The notes under the pieces: model-generated | Databases searched by the model: none | The model's input: only the letters and a program-made list of their open reading frames with translations | Told to the model about the DNA's origin: nothing | Made by a program: the position numbers and the translations under genes | In this document: positions 52,306 through 61,460 of the stretch, one piece after another | How the letters are laid out: every line of letters starts with the position of its first letter | How positions within the stretch are numbered: the first letter of the stretch is position 1 | NCBI GenBank assembly: GCA_013036095.1 | Contig: JAAXCW010000001.1 | Span: 310,001-374,000, forward strand | DNA length: 64,000 nucleotides | Source: Vulcanimicrobiota bacterium | GTDB taxonomy: Bacteria > Vulcanimicrobiota > Vulcanimicrobiia > Vulcanimicrobiales > Vulcanimicrobiaceae | Direction: 5' to 3'

Positions 52306-53790
52306 CTATTCCTTGACAACGCGGATCCGCTTCAGCTCGCGATCGAACGGACCTTGCATGCGGACTCCGGCCTTGATCTCGAGCGACAAGTAGTCGATAA
52401 TCTCGTCGGTCACTTCTTCTCCGGGCGCGATCACCGGTATCCCCGGCGGATAGGGTGAGATTGTCTCGGCGCATATCCGGCCCTTACTCTGCTTGAAACG
52501 CACCGGCTCGGTCGGCGCCAGGAATGCGTCGCGCGGCAGCATGCGCATGGGTGGAATCGCCGGCAGCTTGTAGCTGCCGGTCTTTAACCGTCGTTCCAAG
52601 ATACCTGACGGCGAGAAAATATCGACCGGGCGATCCTCGCGCGCCAATTCTGCTACGCCCTGAACGAGACGGTCTGCAGCCTCTTGCGATGTGCCAATCG
52701 TAAAAAGCGCGACGACGTTAAAGAGATCGGCCAGCTCGACTTGCACGTTGTACCGGCGGCGCAGAATCGCCGAGGCCTCATATCCCGTGTAGCCGAGGTC
52801 TTTAACCGTAATCGTGACCTTGGTCGGGTCGAGATCGAAGACGCCGGGCCGCCCTTTGAGCTCCTCGCCGAAGCAGTAGACGCCGGGGATGGCGTTCAGT
52901 TTCTTGCGCGTCTCCTGCGCCAAGCCGATCGTGCGTGAAAGCAATTCGAAGCCGTCCATCGCCATCTGTTTGCGGGCCACGTCGAGTGACGCAACCATCG
53001 GCAGATTGGGAGAGGTCGAAAGAAACATCTTGAGCACGCCTTCGAGCCGGTCGATGCGGATCCGCGGTCCGATTTCATGCAGCATCGCGCACTGAGAGAA
53101 TGCGGAAAGCATTTTGTGCGTCGAGTTGATAACGAGGTCAGCCTTAGCCGCCGTCGCCGAGATCGGCAGCAGCGGGTGGAAGTGAAAGTGGGGACCCCAG
53201 GCCTCGTCCACGAGCACCAGTTTCCCGGCGGCGCGCGCGACCTTGACGATACTTTTGATGTCGGCGGCAACGCCGTAGTAGGTCGGCGTTACGACGTAAA
53301 CGGCTTTGACCTCAGGGTGTTTTTCGAGCGTCTCTGCCACGATCTCCGGCGTGACGCAGTGGTCCATGTGCAGAGCTTCGTCGATGACCGGCTGCATGTA
53401 GATCGGCTCGACGCCGCTCATGACCAGCCCGCCCAACATCGATTTGTGCGCGTTGCGTGGCACGGCAAGCTTGTCGCCCGGATTCAGCGCAGCCATCATC
53501 ATGCACTGGTTGCCGCTGGTCGAGCCGTTGATCAGAAAATAGCTGTGGTCGGCGCCGTACGCCTCTGCCGCCAGCTGCTGCGCTTCGAGCAGCGACTCCG
53601 TCGGCTGAAGCAGGTCGTCAATGCCCGGCATCGGCGTGAGATCGATCGCGCAAAAGTTGTCGCCGACGAATTCGCGGAACGCCAAGTCCATGCCGATGCC
53701 CTGTTTATGGCCCGGGGTATGGAACGGAATGACGCCCGCGTCGACATAGTCGAGCAAAGCTTGAAAGTACGGAGTCTTAGATTGGTCCAC
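52306..53790 (-). CDS. Orn/Lys/Arg decarboxylase (likely arginine or lysine)
   Basis: 494 residues of the fold-type I PLP decarboxylases without the receiver-like wing domain of the E. coli inducible enzymes. GVIPFHTPGHKQG near the start, NGSTSGNQCMMMAALNPGDK, substrate/PLP block VDEAWGPHFHFHPLLP and the PLP Lys in VINSTHKMLSAFSQCAM. The size and motifs fit the Bacillus SpeA (arginine decarboxylase) group. It would feed polyamine synthesis, consistent with mtnP in the window. Lysine decarboxylase cannot be excluded. Confidence 0.9.
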   Translation of the reverse strand: MDQSKTPYFQALLDYVDAGVIPFHTPGHKQGIGMDLAFREFVGDNFCAIDLTPMPGIDDLLQPTESLLEAQQLAAEAYGADHSYFLINGSTSGNQCMMMAALNPGDKLAVPRNAHKSMLGGLVMSGVEPIYMQPVIDEALHMDHCVTPEIVAETLEKHPEVKAVYVVTPTYYGVAADIKSIVKVARAAGKLVLVDEAWGPHFHFHPLLPISATAAKADLVINSTHKMLSAFSQCAMLHEIGPRIRIDRLEGVLKMFLSTSPNLPMVASLDVARKQMAMDGFELLSRTIGLAQETRKKLNAIPGVYCFGEELKGRPGVFDLDPTKVTITVKDLGYTGYEASAILRRRYNVQVELADLFNVVALFTIGTSQEAADRLVQGVAELAREDRPVDIFSPSGILERRLKTGSYKLPAIPPMRMLPRDAFLAPTEPVRFKQSKGRICAETISPYPPGIPVIAPGEEVTDEIIDYLSLEIKAGVRMQGPFDRELKRIRVVKE

Positions 53791-53933
53791 GGCTATACTC
53801 CCTCATTGGAGAGCGAGGAGAAACAAAAAGGCAGAGTTAGATCTGCGGTTGTCCCTTTGCCGTGGCGCTGTGGTGCGAAATGAGCCAGGCGGCCATACGT
53901 AGCGCAACACTTGAAAGCATCATTTCACTCACC
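53791..53933 (-). other. Leader region of the decarboxylase gene with a weak hairpin
   Basis: 143 bp upstream of the decarboxylase start on the minus strand. A 5-bp hairpin GCAGA-TCTAAC-TCTGC (53831-53846) is followed on the minus strand by CTTTTTG, a terminator-like pattern 35 nt ahead of the gene. It may terminate the lipoprotein gene upstream or attenuate the decarboxylase. No riboswitch recognised. Confidence 0.35.
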
Positions 53934-54521
53934 CTAATGCAAAGAATGTGACATTTTCCCTGCCGGAGTGATGGTGAGAACCGGGTGAATCTCTACGTCG
54001 TTAGGCGCGACGCCCGCTTGACCGCCGGCCGGCCCGGCGAGGTAATCGAAAAAAAGCGGACCGGTAAGCACGACTTGGCGCCGCACCGGGCGCCACACGT
54101 CCAGCGCCGGCGCGCCGAAAGTGGCGATGAAGTCCCGGCGCGTTCGTGCAACTTGATCGCGATACCGCGCGGGCGCGCCGGTCATGCGATCGGGATCGGG
54201 AATCTCTGCGATCATGGTCGCAACCGGATCGGATAGTTCGCCGATGGCCAAATGAACATCGCCGTCGGGAGCCAGCGAAAAGCGCAAGAGCACCGCGCGC
54301 ACTCGATAGACTTGACGCTCTTGCAGCACTCGCGCTGCGTTAAAGCTGTCGACGCCGGGCGGACGGGGTATCGCGCGCAGCTGGGTTATCGTCGCATCTA
54401 TCGGTTTCGAAGCGATAGGCACGCCGTCTCCAAGCACTTTGGCCGGCCACCGCGCATGCACGCAGCCGGACGCGCATAACACAACGGCTGCTGCAACAGC
54501 CGCGGAGAGTATCCGGCCCAC
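53934..54521 (-). CDS. Predicted lipoprotein, unknown function
   Basis: 195 residues. The N-terminus MGRILSAAVAAAVVLCASGC has a lipobox-like CASGC, so it is probably lipid-anchored. The mature part has several short strands with FSLAPDGDVHLAIGELSDP and a C-terminal domain VRRQVVLTGPLFFDYLAGPA. The DVHLAIGE segment resembles periplasmic proteins of unknown function. It lies 4 nt downstream of the HNH gene, in the same operon. Function unknown. Confidence 0.7.
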   Translation of the reverse strand: MGRILSAAVAAAVVLCASGCVHARWPAKVLGDGVPIASKPIDATITQLRAIPRPPGVDSFNAARVLQERQVYRVRAVLLRFSLAPDGDVHLAIGELSDPVATMIAEIPDPDRMTGAPARYRDQVARTRRDFIATFGAPALDVWRPVRRQVVLTGPLFFDYLAGPAGGQAGVAPNDVEIHPVLTITPAGKMSHSLH

Positions 54522-54525
54522 GGAG

Positions 54526-55056
54526 CTACGCTTCGATTCGCTCGTCGATCGAAACGTTATAGAGGAACAGAAATTTGCCCCACTCGTCGGGCAACGTGTT
54601 CCGTTTGATTTGGATCCACGGAATGTACTTTGGCTGCCGCGGCTTTCGTTTGAGCGACATGTTGGCGTCGTGGGGCGAGCGGTTGTTCTTGCGGTTGTTG
54701 CAGCGCATGCAGGCGCAGACCAGATTTTCCCACGTCGAGGGGCCGCCTTTGCTTCGCGGGATGACGTGGTCCACGGTCATGAGGCGGTCGCCGCGCACAC
54801 CGCAGTACTGGCACGAGTGGTCGTCGCGAATGAGAATGTTCTTCTTCGTCAGCGCGACCTTTTGCATCGGCCGGCGGATGTAGTAGAGCATGCGAATGAC
54901 CGACGGCATCCGCATTTCGAACGACGTCGACGAAATGATGCGCTCGCGGCCGTGCAAGAGCTCGGCCTTGCCCGCAAACAACAGCTTCACCGCGCGCTGA
55001 AAGCTGGTAATGTTCAGCGCTTCATAGGTGAAGTTCAGCACCAGTACGTCGGTCAC
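54526..55056 (-). CDS. HNH endonuclease
   Basis: 176 residues. The N-terminal LVLNFTYEALNITSFQRAVK and a C-terminal HNH domain with zinc Cys in CQYCGVRGDRLMTVDHVIPR, then SKGGPSTWENLVCACMRCNN. This layout matches the widespread housekeeping HNH proteins found in many bacteria, without any neighbouring methylase or toxin partner. Zinc ligands and the catalytic His in TVDHV are intact. ATGA overlap with the upstream small gene. Confidence 0.92.
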   Translation of the reverse strand: MTDVLVLNFTYEALNITSFQRAVKLLFAGKAELLHGRERIISSTSFEMRMPSVIRMLYYIRRPMQKVALTKKNILIRDDHSCQYCGVRGDRLMTVDHVIPRSKGGPSTWENLVCACMRCNNRKNNRSPHDANMSLKRKPRQPKYIPWIQIKRNTLPDEWGKFLFLYNVSIDERIEA

Positions 55057-55316
55057 AGGCCCCGTTTCTTCACATACGTCATGCGTGTTTCGGTCAACAA
55101 CTGTGTGATGGCCAACCGTTCTTCCGGCTTCAGGCGTTCTTTGACCCGTTCGAAAGCGGCCCCGGCGACGTCGATCGCAATTTCCGCCGAGGCCAAGTCG
55201 GCCTGCTTCCCTTCCTCATCGGAGAGAAAGACGTGCGCGGTTAGCGTCAGCCGGGCAACGGCATCAGTAATTAACTCCTCAATCGAGGGAATTTGCGACG
55301 GCGCGTGCGTCTCCAT
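55053..55316 (-). CDS. Small helical hypothetical protein
   Basis: 87 residues, predicted mostly helical: PSIEELITDAVARLTLTAHV and FERVKERLKPEERLAITQLL. No signal peptide, no motif recognised. It sits between pdxT and the HNH gene with an ATGA overlap to the latter, so it is translated with it. Function unknown. Confidence 0.7.
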   Translation of the reverse strand: METHAPSQIPSIEELITDAVARLTLTAHVFLSDEEGKQADLASAEIAIDVAGAAFERVKERLKPEERLAITQLLTETRMTYVKKRGL

Positions 55317-55329
55317 AGCCTACCCAGAC

Positions 55330-55944
55330 TTAAGCGATTTTGCGGCGCTTCCCTACAAGCGCGTCGCGTACCATCTTCATGAAATACTCGTGCACGCGGC
55401 GGTCTCGGCTGAGTTCGGGATGGAACGACGTAGCCAGCATGTTTTCTTGGCGTACCATAACCGCGCGGCCGTCGCGCTCCGCGAGCACTTCAACGGCGCG
55501 CCCAGCGCGCTCGACCCACGGCGCGCGAATGAAAATCGCCGGGAAATCCTTGCCGGTCAGGGCTGGAATCGGAAGCGATATTTCGGCCGATTCGTTTTGC
55601 CGCCCGAAGGCATTGCGGCGCACGGAGATGTCCATCAACCCAAGCGTCCGCTGCGGCGTGCCGATGACATCGCGCGCAACGACGATCATGCCCATGCACG
55701 TGCCCCAAAGCGGCATGCCTTCGCGCGTTCGCGCAGTCACCGGTTCGGCAAGTTCGAAACGATCGAGGAGCTTCATCACCGTGGTTGACTCGCCGCCCGG
55801 AATAATCAGGCCGTCAACGCGGTCGAGGTCTTCTTTGGATTTTACCGGTAATGCTTGAACGCCGGACTCTTCCAGCGCGCTCAGATGCTCGACCACATCG
55901 CCTTGCAGCGCAAGGACGCCTATCGTTTCGGCGTTAGTTCCCAC
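55330..55944 (-). CDS. pdxT: Pyridoxal 5'-phosphate synthase glutaminase subunit
   Basis: 204 residues. [20 protein letters not shown] at the start, [14 protein letters not shown], the nucleophile Cys in [14 protein letters not shown], and the His-Glu pair in [14 protein letters not shown]. It releases ammonia from glutamine for PdxS. ATG at 55944 overlaps the pdxS stop by 11 nt, the standard pdxST pair. Family length is about 190-200. Confidence 0.96.
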   Translation of the reverse strand: MGTNAETIGVLALQGDVVEHLSALEESGVQALPVKSKEDLDRVDGLIIPGGESTTVMKLLDRFELAEPVTARTREGMPLWGTCMGMIVVARDVIGTPQRTLGLMDISVRRNAFGRQNESAEISLPIPALTGKDFPAIFIRAPWVERAGRAVEVLAERDGRAVMVRQENMLATSFHPELSRDRRVHEYFMKMVRDALVGKRRKIA

Positions 55945-56821
55945 GGGGAGCGAGCAGCTCCGACTCCGGGATCTTGCGCAAGTCGAGTCCTTCCATCGCG
56001 CGGCTGTCTTTACCCAACGACAAGCTCGCCTCGACGATCACTTTTGGATCGGCGAAATGCGTCGTCGCATCGACGATTGCTTTTGCGAACGCGCGCGGAT
56101 TGTTGGATTTGAAGATACCGCTCCCGACGAAGGTGCCTTCGGCGCCGAGCTGCATCATGAGCGACGCGTCGGCCGGTGTGGAAATGCCGCCCGCGCAGAA
56201 CAGCACGACGGGAAGTTTCCCGGCCTCGGCCACTTCTTTCACCAGCTTCAGCGGCACGCGCATCTCGCGCGCGTGCGCCTTTAAATCCTTGGCATCCGCG
56301 AGCTCTTTGATCGACTCGGTGATCGCGCGCATATGACGCACGGCTTCGACGATATTACCGCTGCCGGCTTCGCCCTTGCTGCGGATCATCGCGGCGCCTT
56401 CGTTGATTCGGCGAAGCGCTTCGCCCAAATTGCGCGCGCCGCAGACGAATGGCGTCGTGAACGGCGTTTTGTCGACGTGGTACTGTTCGTCGGCGGGAGT
56501 AAGCACTTCGGACTCGTCGATGAAATCGATTCCGAGCTGCTGCAGCGCTTGTGCTTCGGCGAAGTGCCCGATGCGGCATTTGGCCATAACCGGAATCGTC
56601 ACGGCATCCATGATTGAACGCACGAGTTCCAGATTGCTCATCCGCGCGACGCCGCCGGCAGCGCGAATATCGGCCGGAATCCGTTCCAGCGCCATCACTG
56701 CCACCGCGCCGGCTTCTTGAGCGATAACGGCGTGTTCGGGTGTGACGACGTCCATGATGACGCCGCCTTTGAGCATTTGGGCTAGTCCGCGTTTAACTGT
56801 GGTGGTGCCGGTTTCGGCCAT
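55934..56821 (-). CDS. pdxS: Pyridoxal 5'-phosphate synthase PLP-forming subunit
   Basis: 295 residues from ATG 56821 (family 290-295); the longer open frame to 57148 is shadow. [20 protein letters not shown] at the start, the active-site Lys in [14 protein letters not shown], and [20 protein letters not shown]. It joins ribose 5-phosphate, glyceraldehyde 3-phosphate and ammonia into PLP, the DXP-independent route. PLP is used by the decarboxylase encoded nearby, but no operon link is seen. Confidence 0.97.
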   Translation of the reverse strand: MAETGTTTVKRGLAQMLKGGVIMDVVTPEHAVIAQEAGAVAVMALERIPADIRAAGGVARMSNLELVRSIMDAVTIPVMAKCRIGHFAEAQALQQLGIDFIDESEVLTPADEQYHVDKTPFTTPFVCGARNLGEALRRINEGAAMIRSKGEAGSGNIVEAVRHMRAITESIKELADAKDLKAHAREMRVPLKLVKEVAEAGKLPVVLFCAGGISTPADASLMMQLGAEGTFVGSGIFKSNNPRAFAKAIVDATTHFADPKVIVEASLSLGKDSRAMEGLDLRKIPESELLAPRGN

Positions 56822-56843
56822 AAAAGCTCCCTTGATATACCTT

Positions 56844-57314
56844 CTAAGGCCGAGTGGTTTGCTCCGGTTGCGGGGAGCTGGCCGGCGTCGCGGGCGCAGT
56901 GGTGGCCGAAGGCGCGGTGGTCGGCAACGGCTGGTTGCGCCGCCAGATCGGTATGCTGAGGTTCGGCGTGGCCTTCGGCGCCGGAACGTTCGTTGGCGCG
57001 ACAAACGGCGGCGGTGTAAACCGCGGAATGGGCGTCGGCGGAGGCGGTTGCGCGGGCGGCACGCGCGGGTCGGGGAAGCCGGGATCGGGTGCGGCAGCCA
57101 TAACGTCGGTGCGCTTCCAGTCGGGTCCGTAGGGCGCCACCGTGGCATCGGGCGCCGCCGGCGCGACGGTAATGGGCGCGATGCTTTCCAAGCGTTTTTC
57201 GGTCACTTGGCCGATCGCGCGATCGCCGGCGCGTTCGCCAATAGCGATCGCCGAAACCAGCACGACGATGCCCAGCGCCATGACGATGGTTGCGAACCGC
57301 TTGGACGGATCCAT
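56844..57314 (-). CDS. Membrane-anchored proline-rich protein
   Basis: 156 residues from ATG 57314; an ATG at 57329 would add five residues (MYNRP) and overlaps the glycosidase stop. One transmembrane segment at residues 7-26 ([20 protein letters not shown]), then a mostly Pro/Ala/Thr-rich low-complexity region with [19 protein letters not shown]. Such chains often span the periplasm or cell wall. No family recognised. It lies between pdxS and the glycosidase on the same strand. Confidence 0.65.
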   Translation of the reverse strand: MDPSKRFATIVMALGIVVLVSAIAIGERAGDRAIGQVTEKRLESIAPITVAPAAPDATVAPYGPDWKRTDVMAAAPDPGFPDPRVPPAQPPPPTPIPRFTPPPFVAPTNVPAPKATPNLSIPIWRRNQPLPTTAPSATTAPATPASSPQPEQTTRP

Positions 57315-57321
57315 CGGACGA

Positions 57322-59766
57322 TTATACATGCTGCAGCGCCTGCGGCGCGACGTCGCGTGCGGCGGCGCGAGCTTTCCGGTCGGCAGGCTTGCCGAGCAGG
57401 TGAAGTTCGTGCAGCTCCCCGGCTTCGAGCGCCACGCGTTCGGTAAACCCGCGGAATTCCACCGAAACGTGACGCGCCTGATCTTGCAAGTTGCAGAGAA
57501 AAACGCGTACCGCGCCTTCATCGTCTTCAAACGCGACCGCAGCCACTTCAACCGGCGACGTCGTTACCTCAAGGCTCACATCGCGCCCGGCATAGAGGCA
57601 AACGAACGGTTCTTCCGCGGAGAGTTCGTGCATGTCGGCATAGATGTGATTGCGGTTGAAATCGATCACGTAGGTGCAACTTTTTCCACCCCACTGGACG
57701 CGCGCCGCGGCCGACCATTGCCAGGTCTTCACGCGCTGCGGGACCAAGTGCGGCCGTCCACTTGTGCGGTATCCGTTGAGGCCGCCGATCGTTTCCGCAA
57801 TCGCCCACAAATATTTGGCGCTGGTCCAAGGCGAGAGATACATGCCGCGGTTGGTCAGCGAACCGCCGTCAAACCATTCGCAGAACTCGCCCGGAACCGT
57901 ATTGCGCACAGCGCCCGCTTCCATCGTGTCGTAAATCGCTTCCAGCCATTTGACCGCCGCATCGGGCGAGCCGTTGTGCGCCAGCGCAACCGCAAACCAC
58001 AGCGTCAAATCGGGCCACACACCGCCGAGCAATCCAAAACCGTGCGACGGAAAATACCAGGCGTCGGCTGTCGAAATCGTGCGAATGCCGACGGGCGTTT
58101 CGAAATCGGCCTCGCACAAGCGATCTAATATCTGACGGCGCTGACCTGCGTCGGCTACGTTAAAGAGCACCGGGAAGATTTCATCGGCGGTAAAGTTGTC
58201 TTGGTAGTTCTGCTGCTGGTCGTAGTTTAAAACAAATGCGGCCGTGTCGTCGTTGTAAAGATACTGCATCACGGCCTGCCGCAGCGCTTGCGACTCTTGC
58301 GAATACTTGCTCCAACGCTCGTTGTCGCCGACGACGGCCGAAAGCATCGCAGCGGCGTCAAGCGCGAAGACCGCTTCGGCGTTGATTTCGGTGACGGCCC
58401 CGTCGAGCGTATAGTACGGGATGATGTTGCGCCAGGAACTGATACCGAACATATCGACGCCGCCGGCACGGCAAAAAATCAAGCCGTTTTTGTCGCGCTG
58501 GGTCAGCATGTAATCCGCGATCTTACAGATCAGCGGAAACCACTCCCGGACCCACTGATCATCAAGCGTCGCATTGTAATGGTGCAGCATTGCGATCAGG
58601 TGCAGCGGGGTGTCGTCGTTAATGTTGAGGTCGTACGATGTCTTGAAGCCGCTGACGCCGCGCACGTACTCGATCATCTCGCCGCTTTCGTCGGCAAATT
58701 TGTTGAAGACTTCGATCGCGTCGCGGCTGAACTGCGGTAAGAAATAGTCGAAGCCGTGGACGAACCACGACGTGTCGCGCGAAACAAGAATATCGGACGG
58801 CGGCGAGTTCGTCGAGCCCCAGCCGTTCGGATAGCTCTTGATGACTCGCAGCATATTGGCGCGGGCCCACACGACCGCGCGGCTAATCGCCGGCGACGGG
58901 CAAATAAATCGCGCGTCGCGCAATTTGACGGCAAAATAGCGCTGCGTTTCGTGCAGTGCCTTCGGATCGTGAAGCAGCTGCTCGAGAACGGGACGTGATT
59001 TTTCGCGGCCGTCCTTGTGAAAGACGACTGCCAGTCTCAGCGCTTCACGCGAGCCGGGCGGCACGGTAATCCGATACTCGAACGCGCCGAAGATGCGCCG
59101 GCTGACGCACTCGGCAAGCTGCGGCGTCACTTCTTCCAAATGCTCGTCCGGTTTGAGCGAACCGACGCGCATGCTGTGGAGCATGACCTGTTCGCGGACG
59201 CCGACAACCGACGCGTGCGGCGAACGCGACGCGCCCCACCAGCGCTCGGCGCCGCTCTGCTGGTTTTTCGAACAGATGTAATCGCCTTCGACCGACGCGT
59301 GCACTTCGTGTTCCGGTTCCCCGTAAAAGCGCTGGCCGACCAGCAGCGCCCAAGGAAAGGCTGCCACTTCGACCGGCGTTCCGCCCGGATTGTAGAGCGT
59401 TATGTCGACGACGAAACTGACCGCGCATTCGTGCTGCGGTCCGTGCGGGACGTAAAAGGCTTCGGTCACGTGCAGGCGATCGGCCAGCGTGAACTCCGAA
59501 ATTTGCGCGTAAGGAAGAAAGGTGAACTCGCGCGTGATTTGATGCGGAAAAATCGTCTGCTTCAGCTCGCGCAGCCGGTAAGCGACCTGGTGCGTGCCGA
59601 AGATGATCTGATCGGTGTCGGCATCCCACAATCCCCGGACGCCGCCCTTTGCGGTCGATTGCGCGTATGTCTTGAAATTTCCAAGCAAAAGCCCGTAGGG
59701 CGTCTGGGCTTCCGGCAAGACGTAGGCGCAAAATTCGTTGTGCTGTGCGTCGTAGCTCGCCCGCAT
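57322..59766 (-). CDS. Six-hairpin glycosidase-type enzyme (amylo-alpha-1,6-glucosidase-like)
   Basis: 814 residues, no signal peptide. An N-terminal beta-sandwich (about 1-270) is followed by an (alpha/alpha)6 barrel (about 285-690; DTSWFVHGFDYFLPQFSRDA, YDLNINDDTPLHLIAMLHHY, PGEFCEWFDGGSLTNRGMYL) and a small C-terminal beta domain. Acidic residues in the barrel loops could be catalytic. Relatives include debranching enzyme C-terminal domains and GH15-like hydrolases; GH36/GH94-type enzymes are alternatives. Divergent from ispE. Confidence 0.8.
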   Translation of the reverse strand: MRASYDAQHNEFCAYVLPEAQTPYGLLLGNFKTYAQSTAKGGVRGLWDADTDQIIFGTHQVAYRLRELKQTIFPHQITREFTFLPYAQISEFTLADRLHVTEAFYVPHGPQHECAVSFVVDITLYNPGGTPVEVAAFPWALLVGQRFYGEPEHEVHASVEGDYICSKNQQSGAERWWGASRSPHASVVGVREQVMLHSMRVGSLKPDEHLEEVTPQLAECVSRRIFGAFEYRITVPPGSREALRLAVVFHKDGREKSRPVLEQLLHDPKALHETQRYFAVKLRDARFICPSPAISRAVVWARANMLRVIKSYPNGWGSTNSPPSDILVSRDTSWFVHGFDYFLPQFSRDAIEVFNKFADESGEMIEYVRGVSGFKTSYDLNINDDTPLHLIAMLHHYNATLDDQWVREWFPLICKIADYMLTQRDKNGLIFCRAGGVDMFGISSWRNIIPYYTLDGAVTEINAEAVFALDAAAMLSAVVGDNERWSKYSQESQALRQAVMQYLYNDDTAAFVLNYDQQQNYQDNFTADEIFPVLFNVADAGQRRQILDRLCEADFETPVGIRTISTADAWYFPSHGFGLLGGVWPDLTLWFAVALAHNGSPDAAVKWLEAIYDTMEAGAVRNTVPGEFCEWFDGGSLTNRGMYLSPWTSAKYLWAIAETIGGLNGYRTSGRPHLVPQRVKTWQWSAAARVQWGGKSCTYVIDFNRNHIYADMHELSAEEPFVCLYAGRDVSLEVTTSPVEVAAVAFEDDEGAVRVFLCNLQDQARHVSVEFRGFTERVALEAGELHELHLLGKPADRKARAAARDVAPQALQHV

Positions 59767-59794
59767 TGGCGGTGGACTACGACCTCGCTAGACG

Positions 59795-59860
59795 ATGTCC
59801 CGCCGCAACCCGGACCAGGGGATGAGCGAATTCGAGAACAAGAGCTTGACCAAAAGATGA
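59795..59860 (+). CDS. Possible 21-codon leader ORF coupled to ispE
   Basis: ATG 59795 to TGA 59860 encodes 21 residues (MSRRNPDQGMSEFENKSLTK, then R) and its stop overlaps the ispE start as ATGA. It could be a coupled leader peptide. The MSRR...MS..F opening recalls the N-terminus of SspF-type spore proteins, whose gene sits next to ispE in Bacillus, but the match is too short to call. Too short for reliable gene calling. Confidence 0.25.
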   Translation: MSRRNPDQGMSEFENKSLTKR

Positions 59861-60726
59861 AGGCAAGCGTTACGTTGCAGGCCCCGGCGAAATTAAATCT
59901 TTCGCTCGAAGTGCTCGGCCGGGTGGCGGGTGGTCTCCACGGCATCCGTAGCGTGATGGTGCCGGTCGATCTTTGCGACGAACTCCAGATCTCTGCCGGC
60001 GGCCAGGAGTTGCAATTTCTCTGCGACGATCCGGGCTTGCAAAACGACAACCTGGTCGAACGCGCATATCGCGCTCTGGATCTGCCTGCGGGCGCGAAGA
60101 TCGCACTGCGCAAAAACATCCCGGTGCAAGCCGGCCTTGGCGGCGGGTCGAGCGACGCCGCGGCGATTCTGCTCGCGGCCCAGCGCGGAGTTTTTGGAAG
60201 CGTCCCGCAGATCGATTATCTGCAAGCCGCCTTGGAATTGGGATCGGACGTGCCGTTTTTCTTGGTCGAAACGGCGGCACTCGTTGAAGGCACGGGCGAA
60301 CGCGTGACGGCGCTTGGAAAGGCACCAGATTGGCATGCCGTGATCGTGAAGCCGCCGGTTTCAGTTTCAACGCGCGATGCCTACACGGCGCTCGACGAAG
60401 GCGATCGCGGTTCGCGCCCCCGGAATGCGTCGGCAAGTCTGAGTTTGGGCGAGGCGCTTCAGCGCGGGGACTTCGATCGCGTGATCGAGTTGCAGCAAAA
60501 CGATTTTCTGGACGCCGTCTCTTCCACTGCCGAAATTGCGCAGGCGATCGAAATGCTGCGCAAAGCCGGCGCGCGCAAACCGATGTTGAGCGGTTCTGGT
60601 TCGGCGGTCTATGCGCTGGCGCCGACGGCCGCAGAACGCGACAAACTCGCCGAGCGCATCGCCGCCGTGCCTGAGTTCGAGATCTTTGCATGCGCCTTCC
60701 GGAGCGGCTCGGCATGGACGCGATAG
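59857..60726 (+). CDS. ispE: 4-diphosphocytidyl-2-C-methyl-D-erythritol kinase
   Basis: 289 residues from ATG 59857; the open frame back to 59017 is antisense to the glycosidase. GHMP kinase layout: LQAPAKLNLSLEVLGR, ATP loop PVQAGLGGGSSDAAAILLAA, and the third motif in KPMLSGSGSAVYALAP. It acts in the MEP isoprenoid pathway. The usual GYH near residue 27 is GLH here. It overlaps the nucleotidyltransferase gene by 13 nt. Confidence 0.95.
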   Translation: MKASVTLQAPAKLNLSLEVLGRVAGGLHGIRSVMVPVDLCDELQISAGGQELQFLCDDPGLQNDNLVERAYRALDLPAGAKIALRKNIPVQAGLGGGSSDAAAILLAAQRGVFGSVPQIDYLQAALELGSDVPFFLVETAALVEGTGERVTALGKAPDWHAVIVKPPVSVSTRDAYTALDEGDRGSRPRNASASLSLGEALQRGDFDRVIELQQNDFLDAVSSTAEIAQAIEMLRKAGARKPMLSGSGSAVYALAPTAAERDKLAERIAAVPEFEIFACAFRSGSAWTR

Positions 60727-61460
60727 TCCTCGCGGGCGGACCGCACGACGAACTCGCCGCTCATACGCCCGGCGCGCCGAACAAGGCCTTTGTTGAAATC
60801 AACGGCGCGACGCTGGTGGAACGCACGCTGCGCGCGCTGCGAGATTCCAAAAGTGTCGGACGCATCGTGGTCGTCGCTCCGCCGGCGTCGCACGGCTCGC
60901 CCGCGCTTGCGTTAGCGGATGAAGCGCGCCCGGATGGCGTGCGCATTCGCGACAGCTTGCGCAGCGGGCTTGCGGAAAGCAACCCGAACGCCGACCTCTT
61001 GGTCAGCGCCTCGGATTTACCTGTGCTCACTCCGCGAGCGATCGACGACTACATCGCGCGCGCCACGGCCGCGAACGCCGACCTCACGTACGGCTGCCTC
61101 GAAAAAACGGTGCATCTCGCCGCATTTCCGGAAGCGCCGCACACGTGGGCGCACCTGCGCGACGGAGACTATTGCGGCACGGGCTTCATCACCATGAAGC
61201 CGCGCGTTTGGCCTGCGCTCGAACGCGTGATCGAAAGACTGGGAGAGGCGCGCAAGAACCCACTCAAACTCGCGTCGCTTTTCGGCTGGCGAATTCTGTG
61301 GCGATACGCGCTGCGGCGATTGACCATTGCGCAAGCCGAGGCGCGAGCGTCCTATGTGATCGGAGCGCCCGTCCGCGCGGTCGTCTCGCCGTACGCCGAA
61401 ATCGGAATAAACGTCGACCGGCCGAGCGACATCGCGCTCGCCGAAAAACTCGCCCGTTAG
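60714..61460 (+). CDS. MobA-like NTP transferase
   Basis: 248 residues from ATG 60714 with GGAG 9 nt upstream. MDAIVLAGGPHDELAA is the nucleotide-binding start of the MobA/GlmU-N superfamily, though the usual GxGTRM is replaced by GGPHDEL. The metal Asp is probably in LLVSASDLPVLTPRAID. About 60 C-terminal residues are Arg-rich. Coupled to ispE, so a nucleotidyl transfer in lipid or cofactor synthesis is possible. IspD is unlikely, since its conserved loop is missing. Confidence 0.82.
   Translation: MDAIVLAGGPHDELAAHTPGAPNKAFVEINGATLVERTLRALRDSKSVGRIVVVAPPASHGSPALALADEARPDGVRIRDSLRSGLAESNPNADLLVSASDLPVLTPRAIDDYIARATAANADLTYGCLEKTVHLAAFPEAPHTWAHLRDGDYCGTGFITMKPRVWPALERVIERLGEARKNPLKLASLFGWRILWRYALRRLTIAQAEARASYVIGAPVRAVVSPYAEIGINVDRPSDIALAEKLAR

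Noticed and set aside
54526-55316. HNH gene and its small neighbour as a restriction or toxin system
   Set aside because: The HNH protein has the layout of a widespread housekeeping family, and no methylase, specificity subunit or antitoxin-like gene is close. The 87-residue partner has no antitoxin motif.
59017-59856. Long open frame in front of ispE
   Set aside because: Antisense to the six-hairpin glycosidase gene; the kinase family starts at 59857.
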